DNA of 64,000 bases from Actinoplanes sp. SE50/110 (GCF_900119315.1 NZ_LT827010.1:8240001-8304000); one strand, 5' to 3'; numbered from the stretch's first letter, positions 24,907 to 34,613 are shown. Made by a program: numbers and translations. Notes: generated from the sequence alone by a model not told the origin.

Positions 24907-27900
24907 CTACTCCTGCGTCTCGGCCGGGCCCTTCGGCATCTTGAGCACCTCGAACTGGTCGGTGTACCCCCGCAGCGCCCCGCTGGCGGCGGGCTCCATC
25001 GCCGGCGCCGCGTCGTCCGCGACCGGCTCGTCGGCCGGCACCGGGACGACCCCGGCCTTGCGGGCCCGCTTCGCCGCGCGCTTGGCCCGCCGCTTCTCCT
25101 TGCGGTTCTCCACCATCGTGTAGAGCGCCGGGACCAGCACCAGGGTGAGCAGCGTCGAGCTGACCAGACCACCGATCACCACGATCGCCAGCGGCTGCGA
25201 GATGAAGCCGCCCTCGCCGGTCAGGCCGAGCGCCATCGGGATGAGCGCGAAGATGGTCGCGATCGCGGTCATCAGGATCGGCCGCAGCCGGTGCCGGCCG
25301 CCCTCGATCACCGCCTCCTGCACGCCCATGCCGGCCGCGCGGTAGTGGTTGATCAGGTCCATCAGCACGATCGCGTTGGTGACCACGATGCCGACCAGCA
25401 TCAGCACGCCGATCAGGGCCGGCACGCCGAGCGGGGTGCCGGTGGCCAGCAGCAGGCCGATCGCGCCGGTCGCCGCGAACGGGATGGAGACCAGCAGGAT
25501 GATCGGCTGCACGATGCTGCGGAACGTCGCCACCATGATGATGAAGACGATCGCGATGGCGGCCAGCACGGCCAGTCCGAGCTGTTTGAACGCGTCCGCC
25601 TGGTCGGCGCTGACGCCACCCACCGAGTACGACGCGCCGGGCGGCAGGGTCAGCGCGTCCAGCTTCTTCGTCAGGTCCTGGTTCACCTTGCTCAGGTTCG
25701 AGCCGGTGACGGTGCCGGTGACCGTGGCGGTCCGGTTGCCGTCCGTGCGGGTCACCTGCTCCGGGCCGTTGACCTGCTTGATCTCGGCCACCTGGCTGAG
25801 CGGCACCGGGCCGCGGGCGGTGGTCAGCGGCAGCGACCTGAGCGCGTCCGGGTTCCCCGGTGCGGCGCCGAACGAGATCACCACGTCCTGGCTGGCGCCG
25901 TCGATGGTGAGCTTGCCGGCCGGGGCGGAGCGGAACATGCCGGCCACGGTCTGGCCGATCTGCGCCTCGGTGAGCCCGGCCGCGGCGGCCGCCTTGCGGT
26001 TCACCACCACGTCCAGCCGGGGCACGCTGGCGGCCAGCGAGGTGTCCACGTCGGCGACCCCGCCGATCCCGGCCATCGCGGCCTTGACCTGCTCCGTCGC
26101 GCTGGTCAGCGTGTCGTTGTCAGCGGCGGTCACCTCGACCGAGAGCTGGTTGCTGCCCAGCCCCGAGCTCTGCTCGCCGACCTTGATCTCGCCGGCGCCG
26201 GACAGCTTGGCGAACTCGTCGCGCAGCTGGTCGGAGACCACGTCGGCGTCCGCGTCATCGGTCAGACCGACCTGGAACGTGGCGGTGCCGGCACCGCCGC
26301 CGCCGGCGAACGGGTTCGCCGAGTTGCCGCCGACGGTGACCTGGTACGTCTTGACGTCCTTGCGGCCGGAGACGATCGCCTCGACCTTCTTGGCCGCCTC
26401 GTCGGTGGCCGCCAGGCTGGTGCCGACCGGCATCGTCTGGGTGACGCTGATGCTGTCCTGGCCGGACTGGTCCAGGAAGTTGGTCTCCAGCCGGGTGGAG
26501 AGCGCGAAGGTGCCGATCAGCACCGCGATGCCGATCAGCACGGTGGCCCAGCGGCGGGTGGTGGCGAACCGGATCACCGGGAGGTAGCCGCGCTGCAGCG
26601 GGCTGCGCAGCTCCTTCTCCTCGGCGGCCCGGCGGATCGCCTCGGTGTCGACGTCGGCGGCCGGCGGCTTGAGGAACCAGTACGCCAGCACCGGCACCAC
26701 GGTCAGCGCGACGAACAGCGAGGCCAGCAGGGCCACCGTCACGGTGATCGCGAAGGACGCGAAGATCTGTCCGACCAGGCCGCCGACCAGCGCGATCGGG
26801 GCGAAGACGGCGACCGTGGTGAGGGTGGAGGCGGTGACCGCGCCGGACACCTCGCGGACCGCGGCGAGGATGGCGTGCACCTTCTCCTCGCCGTACTCCA
26901 GGTGTCGTTTGATGTTCTCCAGGACGACGATCGAGTCGTCGACCACCCGGCCCACCGCGATCGTCAGCGCGCCCAGGGTCAACAGGTTCAGCGTGTAGTC
27001 GCCGGTCCAGAGGGCGATCAGGGCGATCAGCACGGACAGCGGGATGGAGACCGCGGTGACCAGCGTCGATCGGACGCTGAGCAGGAAGACCAGGATGACC
27101 ACGACGGCCATGGCGAGGCCGAGCAGGCCCTCGGTGGCCAGGCTCTTGATCGACCGCTGCACGTACGGCGCCTGGTCGGTGATCACGGTGAGCTTGGCGC
27201 CGGAGTCCTTCTGCAGCCTGTCCAGCATGTCGCGAACCTGGTGGGAGATCTCCACCGGGTTGCCGTCGGGCCGCGCGGTGACCGCGATGCCCAGGCTGTC
27301 CGCGCCGTCGGTGCGGGTGTACGAGTCGGCGACCGGGAGCCTGCTCTCCACCTTGGCGACGTCGCCGAGGCGCACCGGGCCGCGCGAGCCGGTCAGGTAG
27401 ACGTCCTGCAGCTGCTGGACCGTGGTGATCGGGGTGCCGACCTGCACGGTCAACGACCTGGTGCCGTCGGTGACCGCACCGGCCGGGATCGAGATGCCGT
27501 TGGCCTGCAGCACCGAGGTGAGCGCGGTCGGCGCGATCCCGTTCGCGCCCATCCTGGCCAGGTCCGGCGTGATCACGACCTGCTTGCTGCGGGCGCCGGT
27601 GACCTGGGTGTCCCGGACGCCGGTGATCCCGTTCAGCTCCGGGACCACGATCTGGTTGAGCTTGTTGAACAGGTCGCTCTCGTCGGTGCCGCCGGAGGCG
27701 GCCAGCACGATGGCCGGGATGTCGTCGGTGCCGCCCGCGAAGATCTGCGGGTCGACGTTGTCCGGCAGCTGCGACTGGATCCGGTTGATCGAGGTGGTGA
27801 CCTGGTTGACCGCGGACTGGATGTCCGTGCCGTAGGCGAAGGAGACCACGACGCTGGACACGTTCTCCCGCGAGGTGGAGGTGACCGTGTCGATCCCGTC

Positions 27901-28125
27901 GATGCCCTTGACGGCGTCCTCGATCGGTTTGGTGATCTCCGTCTCGACCGCCTCGGGCGAGGCGCCGGGCAGCACCGCGCTGACGAACGCGGCGGGCAGC
28001 TCGATCGACGGGAACAGCTGTTGCTTGAGTGACGGAATCGCATAGAGGCCGAAGCCGCTGATCACTATCGCGATCAGGGCGACGAGACCTCGGTTGGCAA
28101 GGCTGAGCCGTGTCAGAGCTGACAT
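24907..28125 (-). CDS. RND-family efflux permease (HAE1/AcrB-like)
   Basis: The 1072-residue inner-membrane transporter has the RND pattern: one N-terminal helix (residues 10-30), a large periplasm-type porter loop, helices 2-6, a second helix-loop unit and a final helix block. The motif-A-like region GRVVDDSIVVLENIKRHLE and the second-half GIVVTNAIVLMDLINHYR are present. The C-terminus is charged (about 60 residues, Lys/Arg- and Asp/Glu-rich). No membrane-fusion protein is adjacent, as is common for actinobacteria with no Gram-negative outer membrane. The ATG at 28125 has GGGGGAG upstream. It is divergent from a MarR regulator that likely controls it. Confidence 0.9.
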   Translation of the reverse strand: MSALTRLSLANRGLVALIAIVISGFGLYAIPSLKQQLFPSIELPAAFVSAVLPGASPEAVETEITKPIEDAVKGIDGIDTVTSTSRENVSSVVVSFAYGTDIQSAVNQVTTSINRIQSQLPDNVDPQIFAGGTDDIPAIVLAASGGTDESDLFNKLNQIVVPELNGITGVRDTQVTGARSKQVVITPDLARMGANGIAPTALTSVLQANGISIPAGAVTDGTRSLTVQVGTPITTVQQLQDVYLTGSRGPVRLGDVAKVESRLPVADSYTRTDGADSLGIAVTARPDGNPVEISHQVRDMLDRLQKDSGAKLTVITDQAPYVQRSIKSLATEGLLGLAMAVVVILVFLLSVRSTLVTAVSIPLSVLIALIALWTGDYTLNLLTLGALTIAVGRVVDDSIVVLENIKRHLEYGEEKVHAILAAVREVSGAVTASTLTTVAVFAPIALVGGLVGQIFASFAITVTVALLASLFVALTVVPVLAYWFLKPPAADVDTEAIRRAAEEKELRSPLQRGYLPVIRFATTRRWATVLIGIAVLIGTFALSTRLETNFLDQSGQDSISVTQTMPVGTSLAATDEAAKKVEAIVSGRKDVKTYQVTVGGNSANPFAGGGGAGTATFQVGLTDDADADVVSDQLRDEFAKLSGAGEIKVGEQSSGLGSNQLSVEVTAADNDTLTSATEQVKAAMAGIGGVADVDTSLAASVPRLDVVVNRKAAAAAGLTEAQIGQTVAGMFRSAPAGKLTIDGASQDVVISFGAAPGNPDALRSLPLTTARGPVPLSQVAEIKQVNGPEQVTRTDGNRTATVTGTVTGSNLSKVNQDLTKKLDALTLPPGASYSVGGVSADQADAFKQLGLAVLAAIAIVFIIMVATFRSIVQPIILLVSIPFAATGAIGLLLATGTPLGVPALIGVLMLVGIVVTNAIVLMDLINHYRAAGMGVQEAVIEGGRHRLRPILMTAIATIFALIPMALGLTGEGGFISQPLAIVVIGGLVSSTLLTLVLVPALYTMVENRKEKRRAKRAAKRARKAGVVPVPADEPVADDAAPAMEPAASGALRGYTDQFEVLKMPKGPAETQE

Positions 28126-28172
28126 GGGCGCTCCCCCGAGTAAACTTCGTCCGACACAAATAGTTTGCCCCA

Positions 28173-28194
28173 CGCGAACAAATGATTTTTCGCG
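28173..28194. promoter_or_regulatory. Inverted repeat in the RND/MarR divergent region
   Basis: CGCGAA at 28173-28178 is mirrored by TTCGCG at 28189-28194 across 10 AT-rich bases. The site lies between the two divergent starts and is a candidate MarR operator. A second weaker pair, AAACT/AGTTT, is at 28142-28166. Confidence 0.4.
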
Positions 28195-28226
28195 GGGGTG
28201 CACTGGTACCGTCCGTCATCAGATCG

Positions 28227-28709
28227 ATGTGCGGTGGTCACCAGCAGGTCACAAAGGAGCGGGCGCTGAGCGCGAACGAGAAGCTCATCGCGGACATCAT
28301 GGGCGCGCAGATCCGGTTGCAGCACCTGTTCGCCGACGACCGGTCGCACCCACTCTTCTCGTCACACCTGACGATGTCCCAGCTGAAAATACTCCTGCTG
28401 CTCTCCCGGCACGGGACGTTGCCCGGCGGGGAGCTGGCCCGGATGGTGGGCGTCGGGGCCGCCGCACTGAGCGGCATGATCGACCGGCTCGTGGTGCAGG
28501 ATCTGGTCACGCGCACGGAGGATCTCAACGACCGCCGGATCCGCCGGATCGGCCTCACGAAAGCGGGCGCTGAGCTCATCGAGGGCATCATCACCGCGGG
28601 CATGACGAAACAGCGCGAGCTCCTCAGCCGACTCTCAGCCGAGGAGCTCGCGGTGGTGCTTCACGCCACCGAGATTCTGGTGCGCGAGGCGGCGTCAGGC
28701 CAGGTCTAG
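28227..28709 (+). CDS. MarR-family transcriptional regulator
   Basis: The protein (160 residues from ATG 28227) has a winged-helix MarR fold: LTMSQLKILLLLSRHG, the recognition helix GVGAAALSGMIDRLV and the DLNDRRIRRIGLTKAG wing. MarR proteins repress divergent efflux genes and release DNA on ligand binding. The start is uncertain. ATG 28227 has no ribosome site, while a CTG at 28266 is preceded by AAAGGAG at six bases and gives the N-terminus SANEKLIADIMG. The ATG at 28182 falls inside the putative operator. Its end overlaps the convergent thrC end by 15 bases. Confidence 0.85.
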   Translation: MCGGHQQVTKERALSANEKLIADIMGAQIRLQHLFADDRSHPLFSSHLTMSQLKILLLLSRHGTLPGGELARMVGVGAAALSGMIDRLVVQDLVTRTEDLNDRRIRRIGLTKAGAELIEGIITAGMTKQRELLSRLSAEELAVVLHATEILVREAASGQV

Positions 28710-29744
28710 CGCCTTCGCGGCGGCCAGCGCCTCGTTCGGGACGACGATCGGCGACGGCGCCGTGGAGATCGCCCACTCCGGGTCCTTCAGACCGTGACCG
28801 GTGACCGTGCAGACCACCCGCGAGCCGGCCGGGATCTGCCCGGCCGCCGCCTGCTGCAGCAGCCCGGCCACGCTCGCCGCGCTGCCCAGCTCGACGAAGA
28901 CGCCGACCTCACGAGCCAGCAGCCGGTACGCGTTCAGGATGTCCCGGTCGGTGACCGCCGCGATCAGGCCGCCTGAGGAGTCCCGGGCGTCGAGCGCCTT
29001 GGTCCAGCTGGCCGGATTGCCGATCCGGATCGCGGTGGCGATCGTGGAGGGCTGCTCGACCACCTTGCCGGTGACGATCGGCGCGGCGCCGGAGGCCTGG
29101 AAGCCGTACATCTTCGGCAGCTTCGTGCTGTTGCCGGCCTCCTTGTCCTCCTGATAACCCATCCAGTAGGCGGAGATGTTGCCGGCGTTGCCGACCGGCA
29201 GGCAGTGGATGTCCGGGGCGTCCCCGAGCGCCTCGACGATCTCGAAGGACGCGGTCTTCTGCCCGTGCAGGCGGAAGATGTTCACCGAGTTGACCAGCGC
29301 GACCGGGAAGTCCTGGGAGAGTTTCGAGGCCAGCGCCAGGCAGTCGTCGAAGTTGCCCTCGATCTGCAGCAGCTTGGCCCCGTGCACCAGGGCCTGGGAC
29401 AGCTTGCCGAGCGCGATCTTGCCCTGGGGAACCAGCACCGCGCAGCTGATCCCGGCCCGGGCCGCGTACGCCGCGGCCGACGCCGAGGTGTTGCCGGTGG
29501 ACGCGCAGATGATGGTCTTGGCGCCGTCCTCGACCGCCTTGGAGACCGCCATGGTCATCCCGCGGTCCTTGAACGAACCGGTCGGGTTGGCGCCCTCCAC
29601 CTTCAGGTAGACGTCCGCACCGACCCGCTGGGAGAGCACCGGCGCCGGCACCAGCGGCGTGTTGCCCTCGTGCAAGGTGACCACCGGGGTGGCCTCGGTC
29701 ACCGGGAGCCGCTCCCGGTACGCCTCGATCAAACCCCGCCACAT
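28695..29744 (-). CDS. thrC: Threonine synthase
   Basis: This PLP enzyme converts O-phosphohomoserine to threonine. The 349-residue product shows the N-terminal TPLVPAPVL, the PLP lysine in NPTGSFKDRGMTMA and the phosphate-binding GNAGNISAYWMGY loop. The ATG at 29744 is preceded by GAGGAG. The open frame extending to 29999 is non-coding overlap with the VOC gene and was dropped. It is downstream of hom and the VOC gene in the aspartate-family operon. Confidence 0.96.
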   Translation of the reverse strand: MWRGLIEAYRERLPVTEATPVVTLHEGNTPLVPAPVLSQRVGADVYLKVEGANPTGSFKDRGMTMAVSKAVEDGAKTIICASTGNTSASAAAYAARAGISCAVLVPQGKIALGKLSQALVHGAKLLQIEGNFDDCLALASKLSQDFPVALVNSVNIFRLHGQKTASFEIVEALGDAPDIHCLPVGNAGNISAYWMGYQEDKEAGNSTKLPKMYGFQASGAAPIVTGKVVEQPSTIATAIRIGNPASWTKALDARDSSGGLIAAVTDRDILNAYRLLAREVGVFVELGSAASVAGLLQQAAAGQIPAGSRVVCTVTGHGLKDPEWAISTAPSPIVVPNEALAAAKALDLA

Positions 29745-29823
29745 GGCCGTAACTCCTCGTTGTCGAGTCGGGCAATCGCGCACAGCGTGCCCTAGACATC
29801 CGATCAATGGGACCGGAAGTCCA

Positions 29824-30192
29824 CTATTCAGGACGGTGACAGACCGCTTCGACATTGTTGCCGTCCGGGTCGCGGACGAACGCGCCGTAGTAGTGCTCGT
29901 GGTACTCCGGGTGCAGGCGCGGCTCGTGCAACACCTCGGCCCCGGACGCGACCGCCGCGGCGAAGAACGCGTCCACGGCCGCCCGGTCCGCCGCACCAAA
30001 GGCTATGTGCGACTCGCGGAACCCGTCCCCCTCGGTCAGGGTGCTGATCCAGAAATCGGGGTGTCCGTTGCCGTACCCGATGGCCACCTGGAAATCCATC
30101 TGCCGGGAAGCGCCCAGCGGGGCCAGCACCGCGTCGTAGAACGCGGCGCTGGCGGCCAGGTCGGCACACTGGAAACCGACGTGATCGAGCAT
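29824..30192 (-). CDS. VOC-superfamily (glyoxalase/bleomycin-resistance-like) protein
   Basis: The 122-residue protein has the paired beta-alpha-beta-beta-beta modules of the VOC fold. It begins LDHVGFQCADLAASAAFYD, with a metal-type His5 and a C-terminal FVRDPDGNNVEAVCH that supplies a Glu ligand. The reaction is unknown. The ATG at 30192 overlaps the hom stop (TGATG), so it is translated with homoserine dehydrogenase and precedes thrC, though no pathway role is evident. Confidence 0.82.
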   Translation of the reverse strand: MLDHVGFQCADLAASAAFYDAVLAPLGASRQMDFQVAIGYGNGHPDFWISTLTEGDGFRESHIAFGAADRAAVDAFFAAAVASGAEVLHEPRLHPEYHEHYYGAFVRDPDGNNVEAVCHRPE

Positions 30193-31490
30193 CAGCCCGC
30201 CCCACCCTCGACCCGCAGCACACTCGCGATGGACCGGACGATGTCCAGCTCGGCCAGCGCCGCGACGGTGGCGGCCAGCGCCGCGTCCGGCGCGCTGTGC
30301 GTGACGATCACCAGCTTGGCGTCGTCCGCCCGGCCGGACTGCCGGACCGTGGCGATCGACACCTCGTGCTGGGCGAAGACGCCGGCCACGGTGGCCAGCA
30401 CACCCGGGCGCTCGGCCACGTCCAGGCTGATGTGGTAGCGGGTCATCGACTCGCCGATCGGGCGGACCGCCAGCTGGGCGTAGTTGCTCTCGCTCGGCGC
30501 CCGGGTGCCGGTCAGCTTGTTGCGGGCCGCCGCGACGATGTCGCCGAGCACCGCGCTGGCCGTCGGCCGGCCACCCGCGCCCCGGCCGTAGAACATCAGC
30601 GGGCCCGCGCCGTCGGCCTCGACGAACACCGCGTTGTACGCGTCGCCGACCCCGGCCAGCGGATGGCTGAGCGGGATCATCGCCGGGTGCACCCGGACAC
30701 TGACCGCGTCGGCGCTGCGCTGCGCGATGCACAGCAGCTTGATCGTGCAGCCCATCTCCTTGGCGCTGGCCATGTCGCCGGCCGTCACCGCGGTCATCCC
30801 CTCACGGAACACGTCCGCGGCGGTGACCCGGGTGTGGAAGGCCAGCGAGGCCAGGATCGCGGCCTTCGCGGCGGCGTCGAAGCCCTCCACGTCGGCGGTC
30901 GGGTCGGCCTCCGCGTACCCGAGCTCGGTGGCCTCCTCCAGCGCCTCGTGGAACCCGGCGCCGGTGCTGAACATCGAGGAGAGGATGAAGTTGGTGGTGC
31001 CGTTCACGATGCCGGTCACCGCGGTCACCCGGTCGCCGTGCAGCGACTCGCGCAGCGGGCGCAGCAGCGGGATCGCCCCGGCCACCGCGGCCTCGTAGTA
31101 CAGGTCGGCGTTGCCCTCGGCGGCCGCGTCGTGCAGCGTGCCGCCGTCCTCGGCCAGCAGCGCCTTGTTCGCGGTCACCACGCTCTTACCCGCGCGCAGC
31201 GCCTCGACCAGCCAGGTGCGGGCCGGCTCGATGCCGCCCACCACCTCGATCACCACGTCGACGTCGTCGCGCTTGATCAGGCCCAGCGCGTCCGAGGTGA
31301 ACAGGTCCGGATCGACCGGCAGGTCGCCGCGTTCGCGGCCGAGCCGGCGCACGGCGATCCCGGCGACCTCCAGCGGGGCCCCGATCCGGGCGGTCAGATC
31401 GTCGGCCTGCTCGTGCAACAGACGGATTACTTCAGTACCAACGGTGCCGCAGCCCAGCAGGGCGAGGCGTACCGGTTTCCCCTGGCTCAT
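30192..31490 (-). CDS. hom: Homoserine dehydrogenase with C-terminal ACT domain
   Basis: The 432-residue enzyme reduces aspartate semialdehyde to homoserine. It has the Rossmann motif LALLGCGTVGTEVIRLL (residues 9-25), the conserved SVVTANKALLA strand, catalytic region residues around GYAEADPTADVEGFDAA and a C-terminal ACT regulatory domain (from about residue 352, HISLDVAERPGVLATVAG) that usually senses threonine. It overlaps lysA by four bases (ATGA), so DAP decarboxylase and homoserine dehydrogenase are coupled. Confidence 0.96.
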   Translation of the reverse strand: MSQGKPVRLALLGCGTVGTEVIRLLHEQADDLTARIGAPLEVAGIAVRRLGRERGDLPVDPDLFTSDALGLIKRDDVDVVIEVVGGIEPARTWLVEALRAGKSVVTANKALLAEDGGTLHDAAAEGNADLYYEAAVAGAIPLLRPLRESLHGDRVTAVTGIVNGTTNFILSSMFSTGAGFHEALEEATELGYAEADPTADVEGFDAAAKAAILASLAFHTRVTAADVFREGMTAVTAGDMASAKEMGCTIKLLCIAQRSADAVSVRVHPAMIPLSHPLAGVGDAYNAVFVEADGAGPLMFYGRGAGGRPTASAVLGDIVAAARNKLTGTRAPSESNYAQLAVRPIGESMTRYHISLDVAERPGVLATVAGVFAQHEVSIATVRQSGRADDAKLVIVTHSAPDAALAATVAALAELDIVRSIASVLRVEGGAG

Positions 31491-32872
31491 CCAACATCCA
31501 ATGCAAGCAGGTCGTCCTCGGTCTCGCGCCGCACGATCACGCGGGCCGCGCCGTCGCGCACCGCGACCACGGGCGGCCGAGGAACGTGGTTGTAGTTGCT
31601 GGCCATACTCCGGCAGTAGGCACCGGTTCCCGGAACGGCGACAAGATCTCCGGGCTGCACGTCGGCGGGCAGGAATTCATCCTTCACGACGATGTCTCCG
31701 GACTCACAATGTTTTCCCACAACTCGGGCCAGTAGGGGTTCGGCGTCCGAGCGGCGGTTCGCCAGGGTGGCCGAGTACGAGGCGTCGTACAGCGCGGTGC
31801 GGATGTTGTCGCTCATCCCCCCGTCGACGCTGACGTACGTCCGGATGCCGTCCACGTCCTTGACCGTGCCCACCTCGTAGAGGGTGAGGACGGCCGGCCC
31901 GACGATCGCCCGGCCCGGCTCGATCGACAGGTGCGGCACCCGCAGCGCGGCCATCTCGCACTCCGACTCGACGATCTTGTTGATCCGCTTGGCCAGGTCG
32001 CCCGGCGCCGACGGATCGTCCTGCGTGGTGTACGCGATGCCGAACCCGCCACCGAGGTCCAGCTCGGGCAGCTCCACCCCGCGCGCGTCGCGCACCTGCG
32101 CCTGCAGTTCCAGGATCCGCCGGGCGGCCACCTCGAATCCGCTGGTGTCGAAGATCTGCGAACCGATGTGCGAGTGCAGGCCGCGCAGGTCCAGCACGTT
32201 CTCGTCGAGGATCTGCGCGCAGGCCGCGAACGCCGCGCCGCCGGCCAGCGAGAACCCGAACTTCTGGTCCTCGTGCGCGGTCGCGATGAACTCGTGGGTG
32301 TGCGCCTCGACCCCGACCGTCACCCGGACCAGCACGGCGGGGCGTTTACCGGTCTCGCGGGACAGTTCGGTCAGACGCCGGATCTCGTGGAACGAGTCCA
32401 CCACGATCCGGCCGACGCCCGCGTCGAGCGCCCGGGCCAGTTCGGCGGCCGACTTGTTGTTGCCGTGGAACCCGATCCGCTCCGGCGGGAAGCCGGCCGC
32501 CAGGGCCACCGCCAGCTCACCGCCGGAACACACGTCGAGGAACAGGCCCTCCTCCTCGACCACCCGGACCACGGCCTTGCACAGGAACGACTTGCCGGCG
32601 TAATAGACGTCCGCGCCGGCGAAGGCGGCCGCGAAGTCCCGGCAGCGGGCCCGCAGGTCGTCCTCGTCCAGCAGGTACGCCGGGGTGCCGTAGTCGGCCG
32701 CCAGGTCGGTCACGCTGACGCCGCCGATCTGCAGGGACCCGGCGTCGGTGCGGGTCACCGTGCGCGGCCAGAGCTGCGGCACGAGGGCGTTCACGTCCTC
32801 GGGCGTCCGCAACCAGGCCGGCCCGCGGTTGCCGAGGTCGCCGTGCAGCGCCCCGGCCTCGTGTGCGCGCAT
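31487..32872 (-). CDS. lysA: Diaminopimelate decarboxylase
   Basis: The 461-residue PLP enzyme makes lysine from meso-DAP. The PLP lysine is in DVYYAGKSFLCKAVVR (about residue 93), followed by the GGGFGIAY phosphate loop and the intersubunit CESGD motif. It is a fold-type III decarboxylase. The gene starts three bases after the argS stop, and its end overlaps hom, as in other actinobacterial argS-lysA-hom operons. Confidence 0.96.
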   Translation of the reverse strand: MRAHEAGALHGDLGNRGPAWLRTPEDVNALVPQLWPRTVTRTDAGSLQIGGVSVTDLAADYGTPAYLLDEDDLRARCRDFAAAFAGADVYYAGKSFLCKAVVRVVEEEGLFLDVCSGGELAVALAAGFPPERIGFHGNNKSAAELARALDAGVGRIVVDSFHEIRRLTELSRETGKRPAVLVRVTVGVEAHTHEFIATAHEDQKFGFSLAGGAAFAACAQILDENVLDLRGLHSHIGSQIFDTSGFEVAARRILELQAQVRDARGVELPELDLGGGFGIAYTTQDDPSAPGDLAKRINKIVESECEMAALRVPHLSIEPGRAIVGPAVLTLYEVGTVKDVDGIRTYVSVDGGMSDNIRTALYDASYSATLANRRSDAEPLLARVVGKHCESGDIVVKDEFLPADVQPGDLVAVPGTGAYCRSMASNYNHVPRPPVVAVRDGAARVIVRRETEDDLLALDVG

Positions 32873-32875
32873 GCC

Positions 32876-34537
32876 CTACATCCTCTCCGGGGCGGACACG
32901 CCGAGCAGGGCCAAACCGTTCGCGATCACCGTTCGGGTGGCCTCGGCCAGCCAGCGACGCGCCACGTTCACGTCCTCGACCGGGGCCTCACCCTTCGGCA
33001 CCACCTGGCAGGCGTCGAAGAACCGGTGGAAGTCGGTGGCCACCCGCTCCTCCAGGTAGATCGCGATCCGGTGCGGCTCGCGCAGCTCGGCGGCGGTGGC
33101 CACCACGGCGGGGAACTGGCCGAGCGTCTTGAGCAGGTTGTTCTCCCGCTCGTGCGACAGCAGGGCCGGGTCGTACCCCTCGCCCTTGCTCATGCCCCGC
33201 TCGTCGGCGTTGCGCAGGATCGAACAGATCCGGGCGTGCGCGTACTGCACGTAGTGCACCGGGTTGTCGTTCGAGTGCTTGGTGATCTCCTCGATGTCCA
33301 GGGTCAGCATCGAGTCGGTGGACGACCGGGCCAGTGAGTAGCGGGCGGCGTCCGCACCGACCGCCTCGAGCAGCTCGTCCAGGGTGATGATGTTGCCGGC
33401 CCGCTTCGACAGCCGGACCGGCTGGCCGGCCCGGACCAGGTTGACCAGCTGGCCGATCAGGATCTCGATGTTGTCGTCCGGGTCGTCGCCGGCACACGCG
33501 GCGATCGCCTTGAGCCGGCCGATGTAGCCGTGGTGGTCGGCGCCGAGCAGGTAGACGCAACGGTCGAAGCCGCGCTCCCGCTTGTTGATGTAATACGCCG
33601 CGTCGGCCGCGAAGTACGTCTTCTCCCCGTTCGACCGGATCAGCACGCGGTCCTTGTCGTCGGTGAAGTCGGTGGTGCGCAGCCAGATCGCGCCACCCTC
33701 CTCGAAGATGTGCCCCTGCTTGCGCAGCTCCGCGATGGCGTGCTCGACCGCGCCGCCGTCGTGCAGGCTCTTCTCCGAGAACCACACGTCGAAGTGCACG
33801 CCGAAACGCTCCAGGCTCGCCCGGATCTCGGCGAGCATCAGCTCGTAGCCGCGCTCCAGGAAGACCGGCAGCACCGCCTCGGCCGGCCGGCCCACCAGCG
33901 CCGGGTCGGCACCGGTGATGCGCTGGGCGATCTCGGTGATGTAGTCGCCGACGTACCCGTCCTCCGGGGTCGGCTGCCCGTTCGCGGCGGCGAACAGCGA
34001 CCGGGCGAACCGGTCCACCTGGGCGCCCGCGTCGTTGATGTAGTACTCACTGGTCACCTCGGCGCCGGCGGCCGCCAGGATGCGACGCAGCGAGTCACCG
34101 ACCGCGGCCCAGCGGGTGTGCCCCAGGTGGATCGGCCCGGTCGGATTCGCCGAGACGAACTCCAGGTTGATCCGCTGACCGGCGAGCTGGGTGTTCCGCC
34201 CGTAGGCCGGGCCGGCCTCGACCACGGTGCGGGCGATCGTGCCGGTGACCGCGGCGTCCAGCCGGATGTTCAGGAAGCCCGGGCCGGCGATCTCCACCGA
34301 CTTGATCCCGGCCCGCGAGCCCAGCTCCGCCGCCAGCGCGGCGGCCAGCTCGCGCGGAGCCACGCCGACCTTCTTGCCCAGCTGCAGGGCGAGCGTCGAG
34401 GCGTAGTCGCCGTGCTCGGGATTGCGGGGCCGCTCCAGCGACGTGGTGGCGGGCAGCGCGGCCGGATCCAGCCCACGCGTCTCGAAAACGGCACGAGCAG
34501 CTGAGAGAACAGTGTCAGCAAGGTTGGCGGGAGTCAC
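32876..34537 (-). CDS. argS: Arginyl-tRNA synthetase
   Basis: The 553-residue class I synthetase charges tRNA-Arg. It has the N-terminal additional domain, the HIGH signature as HLGHTRWA after SANPTGPI, and a KMSKS equivalent LSKRAGNI. The C-terminal anticodon-binding DALR domain contains YVQYAHARICSILR. The start is GTG at 34537, with no strong ribosome site. It leads the argS-lysA-hom operon, and a tRNA-Arg(CCG) gene is encoded 1.6 kb upstream on the other strand. Confidence 0.96.
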   Translation of the reverse strand: MTPANLADTVLSAARAVFETRGLDPAALPATTSLERPRNPEHGDYASTLALQLGKKVGVAPRELAAALAAELGSRAGIKSVEIAGPGFLNIRLDAAVTGTIARTVVEAGPAYGRNTQLAGQRINLEFVSANPTGPIHLGHTRWAAVGDSLRRILAAAGAEVTSEYYINDAGAQVDRFARSLFAAANGQPTPEDGYVGDYITEIAQRITGADPALVGRPAEAVLPVFLERGYELMLAEIRASLERFGVHFDVWFSEKSLHDGGAVEHAIAELRKQGHIFEEGGAIWLRTTDFTDDKDRVLIRSNGEKTYFAADAAYYINKRERGFDRCVYLLGADHHGYIGRLKAIAACAGDDPDDNIEILIGQLVNLVRAGQPVRLSKRAGNIITLDELLEAVGADAARYSLARSSTDSMLTLDIEEITKHSNDNPVHYVQYAHARICSILRNADERGMSKGEGYDPALLSHERENNLLKTLGQFPAVVATAAELREPHRIAIYLEERVATDFHRFFDACQVVPKGEAPVEDVNVARRWLAEATRTVIANGLALLGVSAPERM

Positions 34538-34613
34538 TGGGCCATGCTATCGGGGGTAGACTTCAGCGTTCGGCGGCCGCCCTTCCCCTTATTTGACGAA
34601 TCGACGAGGCACG

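Noticed and set aside
24622..28032. A 1136-codon plus-strand frame opposite the RND permease
   Set aside because: Antisense shadow of the RND gene, low-complexity His/Gln/Asp/Arg composition and no recognisable domain.
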